From assembly GCF_014638275.1 (NCBI RefSeq), contig NZ_BMFJ01000001.1, forward strand, positions 2,530,338 through 2,594,337: a DNA stretch of 64,000 nt. Direction: 5' to 3'. This DNA is from Primorskyibacter flagellatus (lineage in GTDB: Bacteria; Pseudomonadota; Alphaproteobacteria; Rhodobacterales; Rhodobacteraceae). A model generated the notes under the pieces. It was not told where the DNA came from. It saw nothing but the letters and a program-made list of their open reading frames with translations, and did not search any database. A program made the position numbers and the translations under genes. This document shows positions 52,714 to 62,979 of this stretch, in pieces; position 1 is the first letter of the stretch, and each line of letters begins with the position of its first letter.

Positions 52714-53054
52714 GCCTCGGGCAGCCGGTCGCGGAGATCCCGGTGCGGGACCTCGCGACGGCGCGTGCCTGGTATGCCGAGGTTCTGGGATTTGAAACGC
52801 GCTGGATTCGGGCGGAGGCCGGGCTGGCCGGCATGGCCCTGGGCGACAGCGTGCTGTTCCTGCGCGAGGTGACGGGGCCGGTCACACCGCTCACCTTCTG
52901 GGTCTTTGCCGAGGATGTGGATGCGATGTGCCGCCTTGTGACGGAGCGGGGCGGGGAAATCGTCGATCCGCCGTCCGACAAGCCTTGGGGTATGCGGCAG
53001 TTCACCCTGTGGGATCCGCAGGGCCACCTGTTCCACGTCCACCACGATCTCTGA
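52710..53054 (+). CDS. VOC (glyoxalase/bleomycin resistance) family protein
   Basis: Protein of 114 aa with the vicinal-oxygen-chelate fold: EIPVRDLATARAWYAEVLGFET at the N-terminus and MRQFTLWDPQGHLFHVHHDL at the C-terminus. Metal ligands cannot be assigned with certainty. Starts at ATG 52710, overlapping the GST stop (ATGA). GST-VOC pairs suggest detoxification, but the substrate is unknown. Confidence 0.87.
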   Translation: MSLGQPVAEIPVRDLATARAWYAEVLGFETRWIRAEAGLAGMALGDSVLFLREVTGPVTPLTFWVFAEDVDAMCRLVTERGGEIVDPPSDKPWGMRQFTLWDPQGHLFHVHHDL

Positions 53055-53074
53055 CAGGTCGCAGCAGGTCCGCG

Positions 53075-53749
53075 TCAGAAGCTGAAGCCGACCCCGACGT
53101 TCAGGGCATTGGTGAAGATGCGGGTTTCCATCGACCCGCCGCCCGTCAGGTCCGCCTTGTTCTGCGAGGCAGTGAACTGATATTCGCCGAAGACGGACCA
53201 CTTTTCGTTGATCTCGTACTTGGCGCCGGCGGTCACGCGCGCGGCAGGGCCGGTGTACTGGTAGCCGAAGGTGCGGTTGGTGCCCTCTGTCACGTCGACA
53301 TGGGGCACGGCGATGCCGACACCGCCGATCACGTAGGGCGTCACCGCCCCGCCCCAGAGCCCCGGCCAACGTTTCGCGACGTTGGCGGTAAGGATGTTCA
53401 GACCGTCGGTGAATTCCAGCCGGGTGAAACCCGCGGGCATCTCGGCATTCGGGGCGTAGACCTTGTTGTGGCTGAACTCGAGCCCGTAGCCGATGTTGTT
53501 CTGCTGCCACCAGGTGCCGCGCAGGCCATAGTAGGGCGGAGCTTCGAAGCTCTTGCCCTGCCAGCCGATCAGGTTGTCGAAGGCCGTGCCGCCCGAGGAC
53601 GCGCCCCGGTTGCCCTTGACCCGGCTGTGCGGCGCGGTCTGGTAACCGGTATAAAAGCTGAGCTCGATCTCGGCCGCGGCGGGCGCGGCAGAGAGGGCGG
53701 TGAGGCCAAGCGACAGGGCCGCGATGGTTTTCGGGAAGGCTTTCAACAC
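53075..53749 (-). CDS. Outer membrane beta-barrel protein
   Basis: Protein of 224 aa with a signal peptide (ends PAAAEIELSFYTG) and alternating hydrophobic strands that end in the aromatic GVGFSF, the C-terminal signal recognised by BamA. The layout (about eight strands, YGLRGTWW, KYEINEKWSVFGEYQF) is that of an OmpA/OmpW-like or lipid A deacylase-type barrel. No active-site motif can be named. It is divergent from the petABC operon; the promoters lie in 53750-53970. Confidence 0.8.
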   Translation of the reverse strand: MLKAFPKTIAALSLGLTALSAAPAAAEIELSFYTGYQTAPHSRVKGNRGASSGGTAFDNLIGWQGKSFEAPPYYGLRGTWWQQNNIGYGLEFSHNKVYAPNAEMPAGFTRLEFTDGLNILTANVAKRWPGLWGGAVTPYVIGGVGIAVPHVDVTEGTNRTFGYQYTGPAARVTAGAKYEINEKWSVFGEYQFTASQNKADLTGGGSMETRIFTNALNVGVGFSF

Positions 53750-53970
53750 GATCCGGGCTTTCAGTGGTCCACGGCTAGATATAACCTGCCTACACGTTCA
53801 TCAAGAGAGGCTCAAGCGCGACAGATGATCGCCCCCCTGCCGGACATTCCATTGTATGCTGGACGGGGCGAAAAACCGCCGTTAAACACCGCCTCGGACC
53901 GGCAGAGCGCGTGCGCTCGGCCCCAAGATTCATATCTGGCCCGACGGGGCCTAAGGATGGAGCAAACCTC

Positions 53971-54543
53971 GTGTCCCACGCAGAAGACCACGAAGGCACC
54001 CGGAGGGACTTCCTCTATTACGCCACAGCCGGCGCAGGTGCCGTCGCAACCGGGGCGGCCGTCTGGCCGCTTGTGAACCAGATGAACCCCTCCGCCGATG
54101 TGCAGGCGCTCGCCTCCATCCGGGTGGACGTGTCGGGCATCGAGCCGGGGACACAGCTGACGGTCAAGTTCCTGGGCAAGCCGGTCTTCATCCGTCACCG
54201 GACCGAGGACGAGATCGCGGCGGCCAATGACGTGGACGTCAGCACCCTGCCCGATCCGGATGCCCGCAACGCCAACATCGACGCCGGTTCGCCCGCCACG
54301 GACACCAACCGCGCGCTCAAGCCCGAAGGCGAAGAAACCGAGGAATGGCTGGTCATGATGGGCGTGTGCACGCACCTCGGCTGCGTTCCGCTCGGCAACG
54401 GCGCCGGTGACTTCGGCGGGTGGTTCTGCCCCTGCCACGGATCGCACTACGATACCGCGGGCCGCATCCGCAAAGGCCCCGCGCCGCAGAACCTGCCCGT
54501 TCCGACCGCCCGTTTCGAGGGCACAGAGATCGTTCTGGGCTGA
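53971..54543 (+). CDS. petA: Ubiquinol-cytochrome c reductase, Rieske iron-sulfur subunit
   Basis: Protein of 190 aa; GTG start after GGATGGAG. The N-terminal twin-Arg-type motif [16 protein letters not shown] spans the membrane anchor. The 2Fe-2S cluster is bound by CTHLGC and CPCHGSHYD. It takes electrons from ubiquinol to cytochrome c1 in the bc1 complex. First gene of a petABC (fbcFBC) operon, 15 bp before petB. Confidence 0.96.
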   Translation: MSHAEDHEGTRRDFLYYATAGAGAVATGAAVWPLVNQMNPSADVQALASIRVDVSGIEPGTQLTVKFLGKPVFIRHRTEDEIAAANDVDVSTLPDPDARNANIDAGSPATDTNRALKPEGEETEEWLVMMGVCTHLGCVPLGNGAGDFGGWFCPCHGSHYDTAGRIRKGPAPQNLPVPTARFEGTEIVLG

Positions 54544-54557
54544 GGGAGAGAACACAC

Positions 54558-55898
54558 ATGTCCGGCATTCCCCACGATCATTACGAACCGAAGACCAAGG
54601 GCGAGAAGTGGCTCCACTCCCGCCTGCCGGTGCTCGGCCTGCTGTATGATACCCTCTTCATCCCGACGCCCAAGAACCTGAACTGGTGGTGGATCTGGGG
54701 CATCGTCCTCGCGTTCTGCCTGGCGCTGCAGATCGTCACCGGAATCGTCCTGGTGATGCATTACACGCCGCATGTCGACATGGCCTTCGCCTCGGTCGAA
54801 CACATCATGCGCGACGTGCGCGGCGGGCACATGCTGCGCTACCTGCATGCCAACGGCGCCTCGCTGTTCTTCTTCGCCGTCTACATCCACATCTTCCGCG
54901 GCCTGTTCTACGGGTCCTACAAGGCCCCGCGCGAAATCACCTGGATCGTCGGCATGATCATCTATCTGCTGATGATGGCCACCGGCTTCATGGGCTACGT
55001 GCTGCCCTGGGGTCAGATGTCCTTCTGGGGCGCGACGGTGATCACCGGCCTGTTCGGCGCGATTCCCTTCATCGGCGAGACGCTGCAGACCTTCCTTCTG
55101 GGCGGGCCGGCCGTGGACAACGCCACGCTTAACCGGTTCTTCTCGCTCCACTACCTGCTGCCCTTCGTGATCGCGGGCCTCGTGATCGTGCACATCTGGG
55201 CGTTCCACTCCACGGGCAACAACAACCCGACCGGGGTGCCGGTCCGTACCGGATCGAAGGAAGAGGCGGAGAAGGACACCCTGCCCTTCTGGCCCTACTT
55301 CGTGATCAAGGACCTCGTCGGCCTGGCGATCGTTCTGGTGGTGTTCTTCGCGGTTGTCGGCTTCATGCCGAACTACCTCGGCCACCCGGACAACTATATC
55401 GAGGCGAACCCGCTCGCGACCCCCGCGCACATCGTGCCCGAATGGTACTTCCTGCCGTTCTACGCGATCCTGCGTGCCTTCACTGGCGACGTCTGGATCG
55501 TGATGTTCCTCAGCTGGATCACCGGCGGGATCATCGACGCCAAGTTCTTCGGCGTGCTGGCGATGTTCGGCGCGATCGCGGTGATGGCGCTGACGCCCTG
55601 GCTCGACACCTCCTCGGTGCGGTCGGGCCGGTTCCGGCCGATGTTCAAGTGGTGGTTCTACCTGCTGCTGATCGACTTCGTCGTCCTGATGTGGTGTGGC
55701 GCGATGCCGGCGGAACCGCCGTACTCGACCATCTCGCTGATCGGCGCGACCTACTGGTTCGCCTACTTCCTCGTGATCCTGCCGCTGCTTGGCGTGATCG
55801 AGAAGCCGCTGCCGCAACCGGCGACGATCGAGGATGACTTCAACGCGCATTACTCCAAGCACGGCGGCACCAAGACCGTCGGCAGCCCTGCCGAATAA
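54558..55898 (+). CDS. petB: Cytochrome b subunit of the bc1 complex
   Basis: Membrane protein of 446 aa with about eight segments. Heme-b ligand histidines are in [17 protein letters not shown] and [20 protein letters not shown]; the PEWY motif of the Qo site is in [12 protein letters not shown]. Alphaproteobacterial full-length b (not split b6/IV). It oxidises ubiquinol and transfers electrons across the membrane. petC begins 17 bp downstream. Confidence 0.97.
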   Translation: MSGIPHDHYEPKTKGEKWLHSRLPVLGLLYDTLFIPTPKNLNWWWIWGIVLAFCLALQIVTGIVLVMHYTPHVDMAFASVEHIMRDVRGGHMLRYLHANGASLFFFAVYIHIFRGLFYGSYKAPREITWIVGMIIYLLMMATGFMGYVLPWGQMSFWGATVITGLFGAIPFIGETLQTFLLGGPAVDNATLNRFFSLHYLLPFVIAGLVIVHIWAFHSTGNNNPTGVPVRTGSKEEAEKDTLPFWPYFVIKDLVGLAIVLVVFFAVVGFMPNYLGHPDNYIEANPLATPAHIVPEWYFLPFYAILRAFTGDVWIVMFLSWITGGIIDAKFFGVLAMFGAIAVMALTPWLDTSSVRSGRFRPMFKWWFYLLLIDFVVLMWCGAMPAEPPYSTISLIGATYWFAYFLVILPLLGVIEKPLPQPATIEDDFNAHYSKHGGTKTVGSPAE

Positions 55899-55914
55899 GG
55901 AAAGGTCAGAGAAC

Positions 55915-56706
55915 ATGATCCGCAAGCTCACTCTCTCTGCCCTCGCAGCTCTGGCGCTTGGCGCCGGGGCGGCCCACGCGGCGGGTGACGAGGCCCACAT
56001 TCACGACGTGGACTTCTCCTTCGAGGGTCCCTTCGGGGCCTTCGACCAGATGCAGCTGCAGCGCGGGCTGCAGGTCTACACGGAGGTCTGCTCGGCCTGC
56101 CACGGCCTGCGCTACGTGCCGATCCGCACACTCGGCGACGAGGGCGGCCCCGGGCTGCCCGAAGACCAGGTGCGCGCCTATGCGTCGCAGAACTTCGAAA
56201 CCTTCGATCCGGAACTGGACGATACCCGCCCGGCGACCCCGGCGGACCATTTCCCGGCCTCCAACCTGGAAAACGCGCCCGACCTGTCGCTGATGGCAAA
56301 GGCCCGGGCCGGGTTCCACGGGCCCTACGGACTGGGCATCAACCAGTTCTTCCAGGGCATCGGCGGACCGGAGTACATCGTCAACATCCTGACGGGCTAC
56401 ACCGGCGAGACCAAGGAAGAGGCGGGGACGACCTACTACGGCAACAAGGCCTTCCCCGGTGGCTGGATCGCCATGGCCCCGCCGCTGTCGGACGACCAGG
56501 TGACCTTTGCCGACGGCCATGCCGCCGACGTGCACCACATGGCCGAGGACGCCGCCGCCTTCCTGATGTGGGCCGCGGAGCCGCACATGATGGCGCGCAA
56601 GCATGCCGGTTTCGTGGCGGTGCTGTTCCTGGCGATCCTGACCGTTCTGCTCTACCTGACGAACAAACGGCTCTGGGCGCCCCATAAGGGCAAGAAGCAC
56701 GCCTGA
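55915..56706 (+). CDS. petC: Cytochrome c1
   Basis: Protein of 263 aa with a cleaved signal peptide (ends GAAHAAGDE) and a covalent heme c motif CSACH, followed by [12 protein letters not shown] single C-terminal membrane anchor ([19 protein letters not shown]) holds it in the bc1 complex. It passes electrons to soluble or membrane cytochrome c. Ends the operon before a strong terminator. Confidence 0.96.
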   Translation: MIRKLTLSALAALALGAGAAHAAGDEAHIHDVDFSFEGPFGAFDQMQLQRGLQVYTEVCSACHGLRYVPIRTLGDEGGPGLPEDQVRAYASQNFETFDPELDDTRPATPADHFPASNLENAPDLSLMAKARAGFHGPYGLGINQFFQGIGGPEYIVNILTGYTGETKEEAGTTYYGNKAFPGGWIAMAPPLSDDQVTFADGHAADVHHMAEDAAAFLMWAAEPHMMARKHAGFVAVLFLAILTVLLYLTNKRLWAPHKGKKHA

Positions 56707-56730
56707 TCCTTCCGGAACGATTGCGATACC

Positions 56731-56759
56731 AAAAACCCCGCCGCATCGGCGGGGTTTTT
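56731..56759. terminator. Intrinsic terminator of petABC
   Basis: Perfect stem AAAAACCCCGCCG / CGGCGGGGTTTTT around a CAT loop, 25 bp past the petC stop. The T-run follows on the plus strand and the mirrored A-run lets it also work for the convergent thiamine operon. Confidence 0.9.
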
Positions 56760-56906
56760 ATTTGCGGGTCTGAACCCCTTCCCACACCTCTCCCGAAACG
56801 GGGAGCGGGCGTCCCGGGCGCACCGCAGACGCTCCCCTCCCCCTGCAAGAGTGAGGGAGAGGGAGCCCACGGGAAGGGCGAGGAAGTGGGACCAGCGGCG
56901 TTCGGC

Positions 56907-57599
56907 TTAGCCGAGGTAAGACCGCAGCGACTCCGGCGGGTCCGCAAAGAGGGCTCCTGTCGCCACAGGCGCCTCCGCCCTGCCCTCCGCCACGACCGCG
57001 GTCAGCCCGGCCATGCGCCGCGCATCCTCCGGATCATGGGTCACCATGATGAGTGTCGCGCCAGCCTCCTCCGCCACCTCGCCGACAAGGTCCAGCATCT
57101 CGCGCCGGAGCGCGGGGCCTAGGGCGGAGAAGGGTTCGTCCAGCAGCAGCAGCGGTCTCTGCATGACCAGCACTCGGGCCAGCGCGGCGCGGCTCTGCTG
57201 CCCGCCGGAAAGCTGGGCGGGGCGGCGATCCTCCAGTCCGGTCAGCCCGACGCGGGAGAGCGCGTTCGTCACGGCGCCGCGGTCCTCATCGGTCAGGCGC
57301 AGGTCGGGTCTCAGGCCGAGGCCGACGTTGCGGGCCACGGAAAGGTGCGGGAACAGGTTGCCGTCCTGGAACAGCATGGCCACGGGGCGTTTTCCGGGCG
57401 GCAGCGGGGCGAGGTCCTCTCCCCGCCACAGGACCCGGCCGGAGGCGGGCGCTAGGAATCCGGAAATGGCGGCGAGAAGGGTCGATTTCCCCGCGCCGGA
57501 GGGTCCAATCAACGCCAGCCGCGCGCCGGCAGGCAGCGACCAGTCGGCGGTCATACCGAAGTCGCCCTGACGGAGGGTCAGGTTTTCAAGCGTCAGCAT
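56907..57599 (-). CDS. thiQ: Thiamine ABC transporter ATPase
   Basis: ABC ATPase of 230 aa. Walker A is GPSGAGKST, the Q-loop VAMLFQDGNLFPHLSVARNV is typical of ThiQ, the signature is LSGGQ and Walker B LLLLDEPFSALGP. ATG 57599 overlaps the thiP stop by 14 nt. It powers thiamine/TPP import with ThiB and ThiP. Confidence 0.94.
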   Translation of the reverse strand: MLTLENLTLRQGDFGMTADWSLPAGARLALIGPSGAGKSTLLAAISGFLAPASGRVLWRGEDLAPLPPGKRPVAMLFQDGNLFPHLSVARNVGLGLRPDLRLTDEDRGAVTNALSRVGLTGLEDRRPAQLSGGQQSRAALARVLVMQRPLLLLDEPFSALGPALRREMLDLVGEVAEEAGATLIMVTHDPEDARRMAGLTAVVAEGRAEAPVATGALFADPPESLRSYLG

Positions 57600-59118
57600 G
57601 GCGGCCGATCCTGTCGAAAAGGGCAAAGATGCCAAAGCTGAGCGCCACCAGCAACAGCGAGGCGGCCGCAGCCGTCTCCATCCGGTAGGCGCCCATGAGG
57701 CGGTAGATCTGCAGCGGAAGTGTCGCGGCATCGGGCGGCGGGAAAAGCGCGATCACGCCGAGGTCCCCCATGGACAGCGCCGCCGCCAGCCCCGCGGCGA
57801 AGCCCAGGGGGCGGCGCAGGCGGGGCAGGATCAGGCAGCGCAGGCGGGACCAGCCGGTCAGGTTCAGGCTGTCGGCGAGACGACCCCAGTCGGCCTCTGC
57901 CGCGCGCAGGTCGGGGGACAGGGATCGCAGCACGAACGGCAGGGCGGAGGCCGCGTTGACCACGGCGGTGATGGCGAGGACATGATTGCCGGGATAGGTG
58001 AAGGGGCGCAGCAGCAGGAACAGCCCGGTGCCGAGCACGAGGGCACTGGCCGCGTGTGTCATCATGCCGATGCTCTCGATCCCGTTCCGACGCGGCAGAG
58101 CGAGCGCGAGGCCAAGCAGCACAGACAGGGCCGCCGAGGCCAATGCGACGCCGACGGAGATCAGCGCGGCGGTCCAGATCACCGGCGGCATGTCGGTCAG
58201 GCTGCCCGCGCCCTGCGTCAGCAGCATGAGGATCGGCAGGGCGACGAAGACCGTGGTGGCGATCAGCACGGCGGCATCCTGCAGGCGCAGCAAGGGCGAG
58301 ACCGGCGCGAACACGACCATCCGGTCCAGCCCGGCGCCCGGCCCTTCGGACCGCGACAGGGACAGCGCGGCGGCGGCGGCGAAGGTGACGATGACCAGTT
58401 GCAGGGCCGCCAGCGTCGCCGCCTTGCCGAGGTCGAAGTCGAAGGTGAAGGCCTGATAGATGGCGAGTTCTATCGTGGTTGCCGCCGGTCCTCCGCCCAG
58501 GATCAGCACGACGGCGAAGCTGGACAGGCAGATGGCAAAGACCACGGCGAGGATGCCGGGGATGCGGGCGCGCAGCATCGGCCATTCGATCAGGCGGAAG
58601 ACCGTCGCCGGGGGCAGGTCCAGCTGCGCGGCAAGGCGCAGGCGTTCGCCGGGGATTGCCCGCCAGCCGTCCAGCAGCAACCGCACCGCGAGCGGCAGGT
58701 TGAAGAAGACATGGGCAAGCAGGACCCCGTGCAGGCCGAAGATGTCGATTGGTCCGCTGCCAACTGCCTCCAACGCGCGGTTGACCAGACCATTGCGTCC
58801 GAAGATCGCCAGCAGCCCGGCGATGGCCGCGATGACCGGCAGGATGAAAGGCGCCCCCATGAGCAGGATCAGCGCGTCCCGTCCCGGAAAGCGGCGGCGG
58901 GCCAGCGCGCGGGCGACGGGGATCGCCAGCAGCGCGCTGAACAGCGCCGAAAGGGCCGCCTGCAGGACGGTGAAGCGCAGGGCCGACCAGTCGGCGGGCG
59001 TCGGCCAGCCCGCGCCCCCGGCACGCCACAGCACGGCGACAAGGGGGGCGAGGACAAGCACGGCGACCGCGAGGGCCGCCGCGCCGCCGATCCTCAGCGC
59101 GAGAGAGCCGCGCGCCAT
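57586..59118 (-). CDS. thiP: Thiamine ABC transporter permease
   Basis: Fused two-domain permease of 510 aa with about 12 membrane segments; each half has an EAA-like loop (first near AAQLDLPPATVFRLIEWP, second near ADSLNLTGWSRLRCLILP). This is the usual ThiP layout. The start overlaps the thiB stop by 25 nt and the end overlaps thiQ by 14 nt, a compact operon. Confidence 0.94.
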   Translation of the reverse strand: MARGSLALRIGGAAALAVAVLVLAPLVAVLWRAGGAGWPTPADWSALRFTVLQAALSALFSALLAIPVARALARRRFPGRDALILLMGAPFILPVIAAIAGLLAIFGRNGLVNRALEAVGSGPIDIFGLHGVLLAHVFFNLPLAVRLLLDGWRAIPGERLRLAAQLDLPPATVFRLIEWPMLRARIPGILAVVFAICLSSFAVVLILGGGPAATTIELAIYQAFTFDFDLGKAATLAALQLVIVTFAAAAALSLSRSEGPGAGLDRMVVFAPVSPLLRLQDAAVLIATTVFVALPILMLLTQGAGSLTDMPPVIWTAALISVGVALASAALSVLLGLALALPRRNGIESIGMMTHAASALVLGTGLFLLLRPFTYPGNHVLAITAVVNAASALPFVLRSLSPDLRAAEADWGRLADSLNLTGWSRLRCLILPRLRRPLGFAAGLAAALSMGDLGVIALFPPPDAATLPLQIYRLMGAYRMETAAAASLLLVALSFGIFALFDRIGRHADA

Positions 59119-60071
59119 TCTTCCAGCGCCGCGTCACGGGTCGCGGGGACCTCTTCGGGCGCGATCAGGAGGGACTGGTCCGGCTGAATGAGCGATCCGA
59201 ACCCTTCCGGCAGACCATTTTCCGGCATCACCGCGGGATACATCCAGTTGGTCGTCGGGATCACCGACTGCGCCGCATCCGAGACGAGGTAGGCGAGGAA
59301 CTGTTTCGCCAGATCCGGCTGGTCGGTGCCCGCGACCATCCCGGCGACTTCGATCTGCATGTAGTGGCCTTCCTCGAAGGGCAGGGCGACCTTGGACTGA
59401 TCCTCCTCCGCGATGATGTGATATGCGGGCGAGGTGGTGTAGGAGAGGACGAGATCGGCCTCCCCGTCGAGGAACATTCCGTAGGCTTCCGACCAGCCGG
59501 GGGTGACGGTGACGATGTTGTCCTTCAGCGCGGACCACAGCTCCCCTGCCTCCTCACCGTAGGCGTATTTCACCCAGAGCAGCAGGCCGAGCCCGGGGGT
59601 GGAGGAGCGCGGGTCTTGGATCACCACACGCAGGTCGCTGTCGGCGAGGTCCCGGAAGGTCTTCGGCGCAGCGGCGCCGGCGTTGCCGACAAAGGCGAAA
59701 TAGCCCCAGTCGAAGGGGACGAAGGTGTCGTCCGTCCAGTCCACCGGCAGGTCGAACTCTGCCGAGACGCCGTGCGGGGCGAAGAGGCCGGTGTCGGCGG
59801 CGGCGGCGGTCAGATTGGTGTCGAGACCGAGCACCACGTCGGCCTGCGTCCCCTCCCCCTCAAGCCGCAGGCGCGAGAGCAGCGCGGCGCCGTCACCCGC
59901 GGTGACCCACTGGAGGTCGCAGCCGCAGTCGGCCTCGAACCCCTGTTCGATCTGCGGGCCCGGCCCCCATTCGGTGGCAAAGCTGTCGTAGGTGTAGATG
60001 GTGAGCACGGGTGTCTCGGCCACGGCCTGCGTGGCGAGGATCACACCCGTGGCGGCGATGAGATGCTTCAT
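59094..60071 (-). CDS. thiB: Thiamine-binding periplasmic protein
   Basis: Solute-binding protein of 325 aa. ATG 60071 follows GGAGGATGCC; signal peptide to VAETPVL, then LTIYTYDSFATEWGPGP, the usual ThiB start. FEADCGCDLQWVTAGDGAALLSR and DVVLGLDTNL are family motifs. It binds thiamine, TMP or TPP. The gene heads the thiBPQ operon downstream of a TPP riboswitch. Confidence 0.95.
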   Translation of the reverse strand: MKHLIAATGVILATQAVAETPVLTIYTYDSFATEWGPGPQIEQGFEADCGCDLQWVTAGDGAALLSRLRLEGEGTQADVVLGLDTNLTAAAADTGLFAPHGVSAEFDLPVDWTDDTFVPFDWGYFAFVGNAGAAAPKTFRDLADSDLRVVIQDPRSSTPGLGLLLWVKYAYGEEAGELWSALKDNIVTVTPGWSEAYGMFLDGEADLVLSYTTSPAYHIIAEEDQSKVALPFEEGHYMQIEVAGMVAGTDQPDLAKQFLAYLVSDAAQSVIPTTNWMYPAVMPENGLPEGFGSLIQPDQSLLIAPEEVPATRDAALEEWRAALSR

Positions 60072-60114
60072 GGCATCCTCCTCTCTGCTACGGGGCGAAA
60101 GGAGGAATGCGGGT

Positions 60115-60210
60115 GGTGCCCGCGTGACCTTCCCTCCGCCGGTTCTAACCGGTTCAGGTTCTACGGGTTCGCTGGATTGCATCTCAGCCCTTGCGGGCAC
60201 CCCGAGGTGA
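60115..60210 (-). promoter_or_regulatory. TPP riboswitch (THI element)
   Basis: Read on the minus strand it shows the THI-box pattern: GGGTGCC, then GGCTGAGAT, ACCC, and GAACCTGA-CCGG-TTAGAACCGGCGGAGGGAA near the 3' side. These are the conserved TPP-sensor blocks. It sits about 45 nt before the thiB start, so excess TPP should lower expression of thiBPQ (probably at translation initiation). Confidence 0.93.
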
Positions 60211-60276
60211 GGCCGACGGTAGTGCGGGCGCGGGGGGATGGCAAGGGGGCGCCGTTCGGGGGCGCTGCCCCCCTTG

Positions 60277-60344
60277 GCCTGCGGCCAATTCCCCCCGGGA
60301 TATTTCGGGCAAGATGAAAGGGCGGCCTGCCTCGGGCCGCCCTT
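60277..60344. repeat. GGATATTT repeat copy plus terminator hairpin
   Basis: The repeat (ggatatttcgggcaagatga near 60298-60317) is followed by a perfect stem AAGGGCGGCC (60318-60327) / GGCCGCCCTT (60335-60344). It lies 3' of the dicarboxylate transporter (minus strand), so it probably terminates that gene. Confidence 0.65.
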
Positions 60345-60349
60345 CGTTT

Positions 60350-61708
60350 TCAGTGGGGCCGGGCGTATTGGGCGAGGTCGCGTTCCGCCGTTTCGTCCAT
60401 GTCGAGATCGTCGTCGTCCATCACGCCCGCGTCGGGGTCGTTGAAGACGGCCATGTCGATCTTGCCCTCCTGCTTGCCCACGATGGTGGAGACGACCGCG
60501 TCGCCTGTGATGTTCACCGCCGTGCGGATCATGTCCATCAGGCGGTCGACGCCGAGGATCAGGGCGATGCCCTCGATCGGCAGCCCGACCTGGCCGAGCA
60601 CCATGGTCAGCATGACGAGGCCGACGCCGGGGACCCCTGCCGTGCCAATGGAGGCGAGCACCGCCATGGCGATGACGGTGATGTAGCCGCCTAGGCCAAG
60701 GTCGATGCCGTAGACATTGGCGAGGAAGACCGTCGCCACGCCCTGCATGATCGCCGTGCCGTCCATGTTGATCGTCGCACCGAAAGGCACGCAGAAGGAC
60801 GCGACGGAGTTGTCGACGCCGATCCGCTTGGTCACGGAGCGGAGCGTGACCGGGATGGTGGCGTTCGACGATGCCGTGGAGAAAGCGAAGATCTGGGCCG
60901 GGCGCATCTTCTTCATGAAGGTGAAGGGATCGAGGCCCGAGAAGACCTTGAGGATGATCATCAGGGTCACGAAAAGATGCAGGAACAGCGCCGCCACCAG
61001 CGTGAGCACATAGGCGAGCACGGGGCCGAAGAGTTCGATGCCCTGTTCGGTGAAGGTCTTGCAGATCAGGCAGAAAACGCCGATCGGGGCGAAGGCCATG
61101 ACGATGGTGACGACCTTCATCATCACCTCGTTCATGTATTCGCAGGCCTCGATGAAGGGTTTCGACTTTCCGCCCAGCATCAGCACGGCGACGCCGAGGA
61201 TCACGGTGTAGAAGATGACCTGAAGCATGTCGCCATTGGCGAAGGCGGCCACCGGATTGGTCGGAACGATGGCGGCGAAGACATCCCAGACAGCCGGGGC
61301 GTCCTTGCCCTCGATCCCCGAGGTATCCACGCCCGCCATGTCGAAGCCCACACCGGGCCCGACGACAAGGGCCAGCAGGATGGCGATGGAGATCGCGAGG
61401 CCGGTGGTGAAGATGTAGAGCACAAGCGAACGCCCGCCGACACGGCCAAGCACGCGGATGTCCCCGATGCCCGTCACGCCGCAGATGAGCGAGAAGAAGA
61501 CCAGCGGAACGACCAGCATCTTCAGCGCATTGACGAACATCTTGCCGATCATGGCGAATAGCCCGCCGACGATGTGGGTGTTGATGAATGCGCTGTCGAT
61601 CATGTTGAAGACGACGCCGAGGACGAGCCCCGCCGCCATGCCGATCAAAACCTTGACGGTCAGGGAGGTCTTCCCGCCTCCGTCCGGGGTTGTGGCTGCT
61701 TCGGCCAT
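60350..61708 (-). CDS. Dicarboxylate/amino acid:cation symporter (DAACS family)
   Basis: Transporter of 452 aa. ATG 61708 follows GGAGAGAGAAA. About eight membrane segments and two re-entrant loops; family motifs SSNATIPVT and NMDGTAI are clear. Probably imports C4-dicarboxylates or glutamate/aspartate with Na+ or H+. The C-terminus is acidic (DDDDLDMDETAERD). Divergent from aroC. Confidence 0.9.
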   Translation of the reverse strand: MAEAATTPDGGGKTSLTVKVLIGMAAGLVLGVVFNMIDSAFINTHIVGGLFAMIGKMFVNALKMLVVPLVFFSLICGVTGIGDIRVLGRVGGRSLVLYIFTTGLAISIAILLALVVGPGVGFDMAGVDTSGIEGKDAPAVWDVFAAIVPTNPVAAFANGDMLQVIFYTVILGVAVLMLGGKSKPFIEACEYMNEVMMKVVTIVMAFAPIGVFCLICKTFTEQGIELFGPVLAYVLTLVAALFLHLFVTLMIILKVFSGLDPFTFMKKMRPAQIFAFSTASSNATIPVTLRSVTKRIGVDNSVASFCVPFGATINMDGTAIMQGVATVFLANVYGIDLGLGGYITVIAMAVLASIGTAGVPGVGLVMLTMVLGQVGLPIEGIALILGVDRLMDMIRTAVNITGDAVVSTIVGKQEGKIDMAVFNDPDAGVMDDDDLDMDETAERDLAQYARPH

Positions 61709-61870
61709 TTTCTCTCTCCTGCTGGTTGTGTGACGCCAGTGTGACACCTGTTTCCCGGATCTCTCAGGCCTAATTGGGTTTTTGGGGCGAATTGGTCGCG
61801 AAAAGCCGGAATTGCGCCTCCGAGAGGGATCCGTTAGTCGGTTCGGGACGTTCTCCGAAAGGCCTTTGCC

Positions 61871-62974
61871 ATGTCTCTCAACAGCTTCGGTCATCTGTTC
61901 CGGGTCGCCACCTGGGGCGAAAGCCACGGCCCCGCGCTTGGCGCGACGGTGGATGGCTGCCCTCCGGGCGTGGCGGTGGACGAGGCGATGATCCAGCACT
62001 GGCTGGACCGGCGGAAACCGGGGCAGAACCGCTACACCACGCAGCGGCAGGAGGCGGATCAGGTGGAGATCCTTTCGGGCGTGTTCGAGGGGAAGACAAC
62101 CGGCACGCCGGTGCAGCTGATGATCCGCAACACCGACCAGCGGTCGAAGGACTATTCGGAGATCGCGGAAAAATTCCGCCCTGGCCATGCCGATATCACC
62201 TACTGGCAGAAATACGGCATCCGGGACTATCGTGGAGGCGGCCGGTCCTCGGCCCGGGAAACCGCGGCCCGGGTGGCGGCCGGCGGGCTGGCGCGGGCGG
62301 CCCTTGCGGCGCTGGCACCGGAGGTGAGGATCACCGGCTACATGGTCCAGATGGGGCCGCACCGGATCGATCGGGACCGGTTCGACATGGGCGAGGTCGA
62401 GCGGAATTCGTTCTGGGTGCCGGATGCAAAGGCGGCGGAGGACTGGGCGGGATACCTCGACGGTCTCCGCAAGTCGGGCAATTCCGTCGGCGCGGTCATC
62501 GAAGTGGTCGCGTCCGGGGTGCCGGCGGGTCTGGGCGCGCCGATCTACGGCAAGCTGGACACGGACCTCGCGGCGGCGATGATGTCGATCAACGCGGTCA
62601 AGGGGGTCGAGATCGGCGAAGGCATGGCAGCGGCGGAACTGACCGGCGAGGCGAATGCGGACGAGATTTTCCCCGGAAACGACGGCAAGCCGGTCTATTC
62701 GTCGAACCATGCCGGCGGGATCCTCGGCGGGATCTCTACCGGGCAGGACGTCGTGGTGCGGTTCGCGGTCAAGCCGACCTCGTCGATCCTGAAGCCGCGA
62801 CAGACCATCACCAAGGCGGGACAGGCGACGGAGATCATCACCAAGGGGCGTCACGATCCCTGTGTCGGCATCCGGGCCGTGCCCGTGGGAGAGGCGATGA
62901 TGGCCTGCGTGATCCTCGACCACCTGCTGCTGCATCGCGGGCAGATCGGCGATGCCGGGGGGCGGATCGGGTAG
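61871..62974 (+). CDS. aroC: Chorismate synthase
   Basis: Enzyme of 367 aa that converts EPSP to chorismate, the last step of the shikimate pathway, using reduced [21 protein letters not shown] near the start, [19 protein letters not shown] and the C-terminal [17 protein letters not shown] are signatures. Normal length. Five bases separate it from the next gene on the same strand. Confidence 0.97.
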   Translation: MSLNSFGHLFRVATWGESHGPALGATVDGCPPGVAVDEAMIQHWLDRRKPGQNRYTTQRQEADQVEILSGVFEGKTTGTPVQLMIRNTDQRSKDYSEIAEKFRPGHADITYWQKYGIRDYRGGGRSSARETAARVAAGGLARAALAALAPEVRITGYMVQMGPHRIDRDRFDMGEVERNSFWVPDAKAAEDWAGYLDGLRKSGNSVGAVIEVVASGVPAGLGAPIYGKLDTDLAAAMMSINAVKGVEIGEGMAAAELTGEANADEIFPGNDGKPVYSSNHAGGILGGISTGQDVVVRFAVKPTSSILKPRQTITKAGQATEIITKGRHDPCVGIRAVPVGEAMMACVILDHLLLHRGQIGDAGGRIG

Positions 62975-62979
62975 CGACC

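Noticed and set aside
54447..56000. Antisense frame over petB
   Set aside because: Low-complexity His/Arg/Asp translation without any domain; petB codes on the other strand.
60350..62935. Long frame extending the symporter gene upstream
   Set aside because: The extension is antisense to aroC; the symporter has a clear Shine-Dalgarno site and start at 61708.
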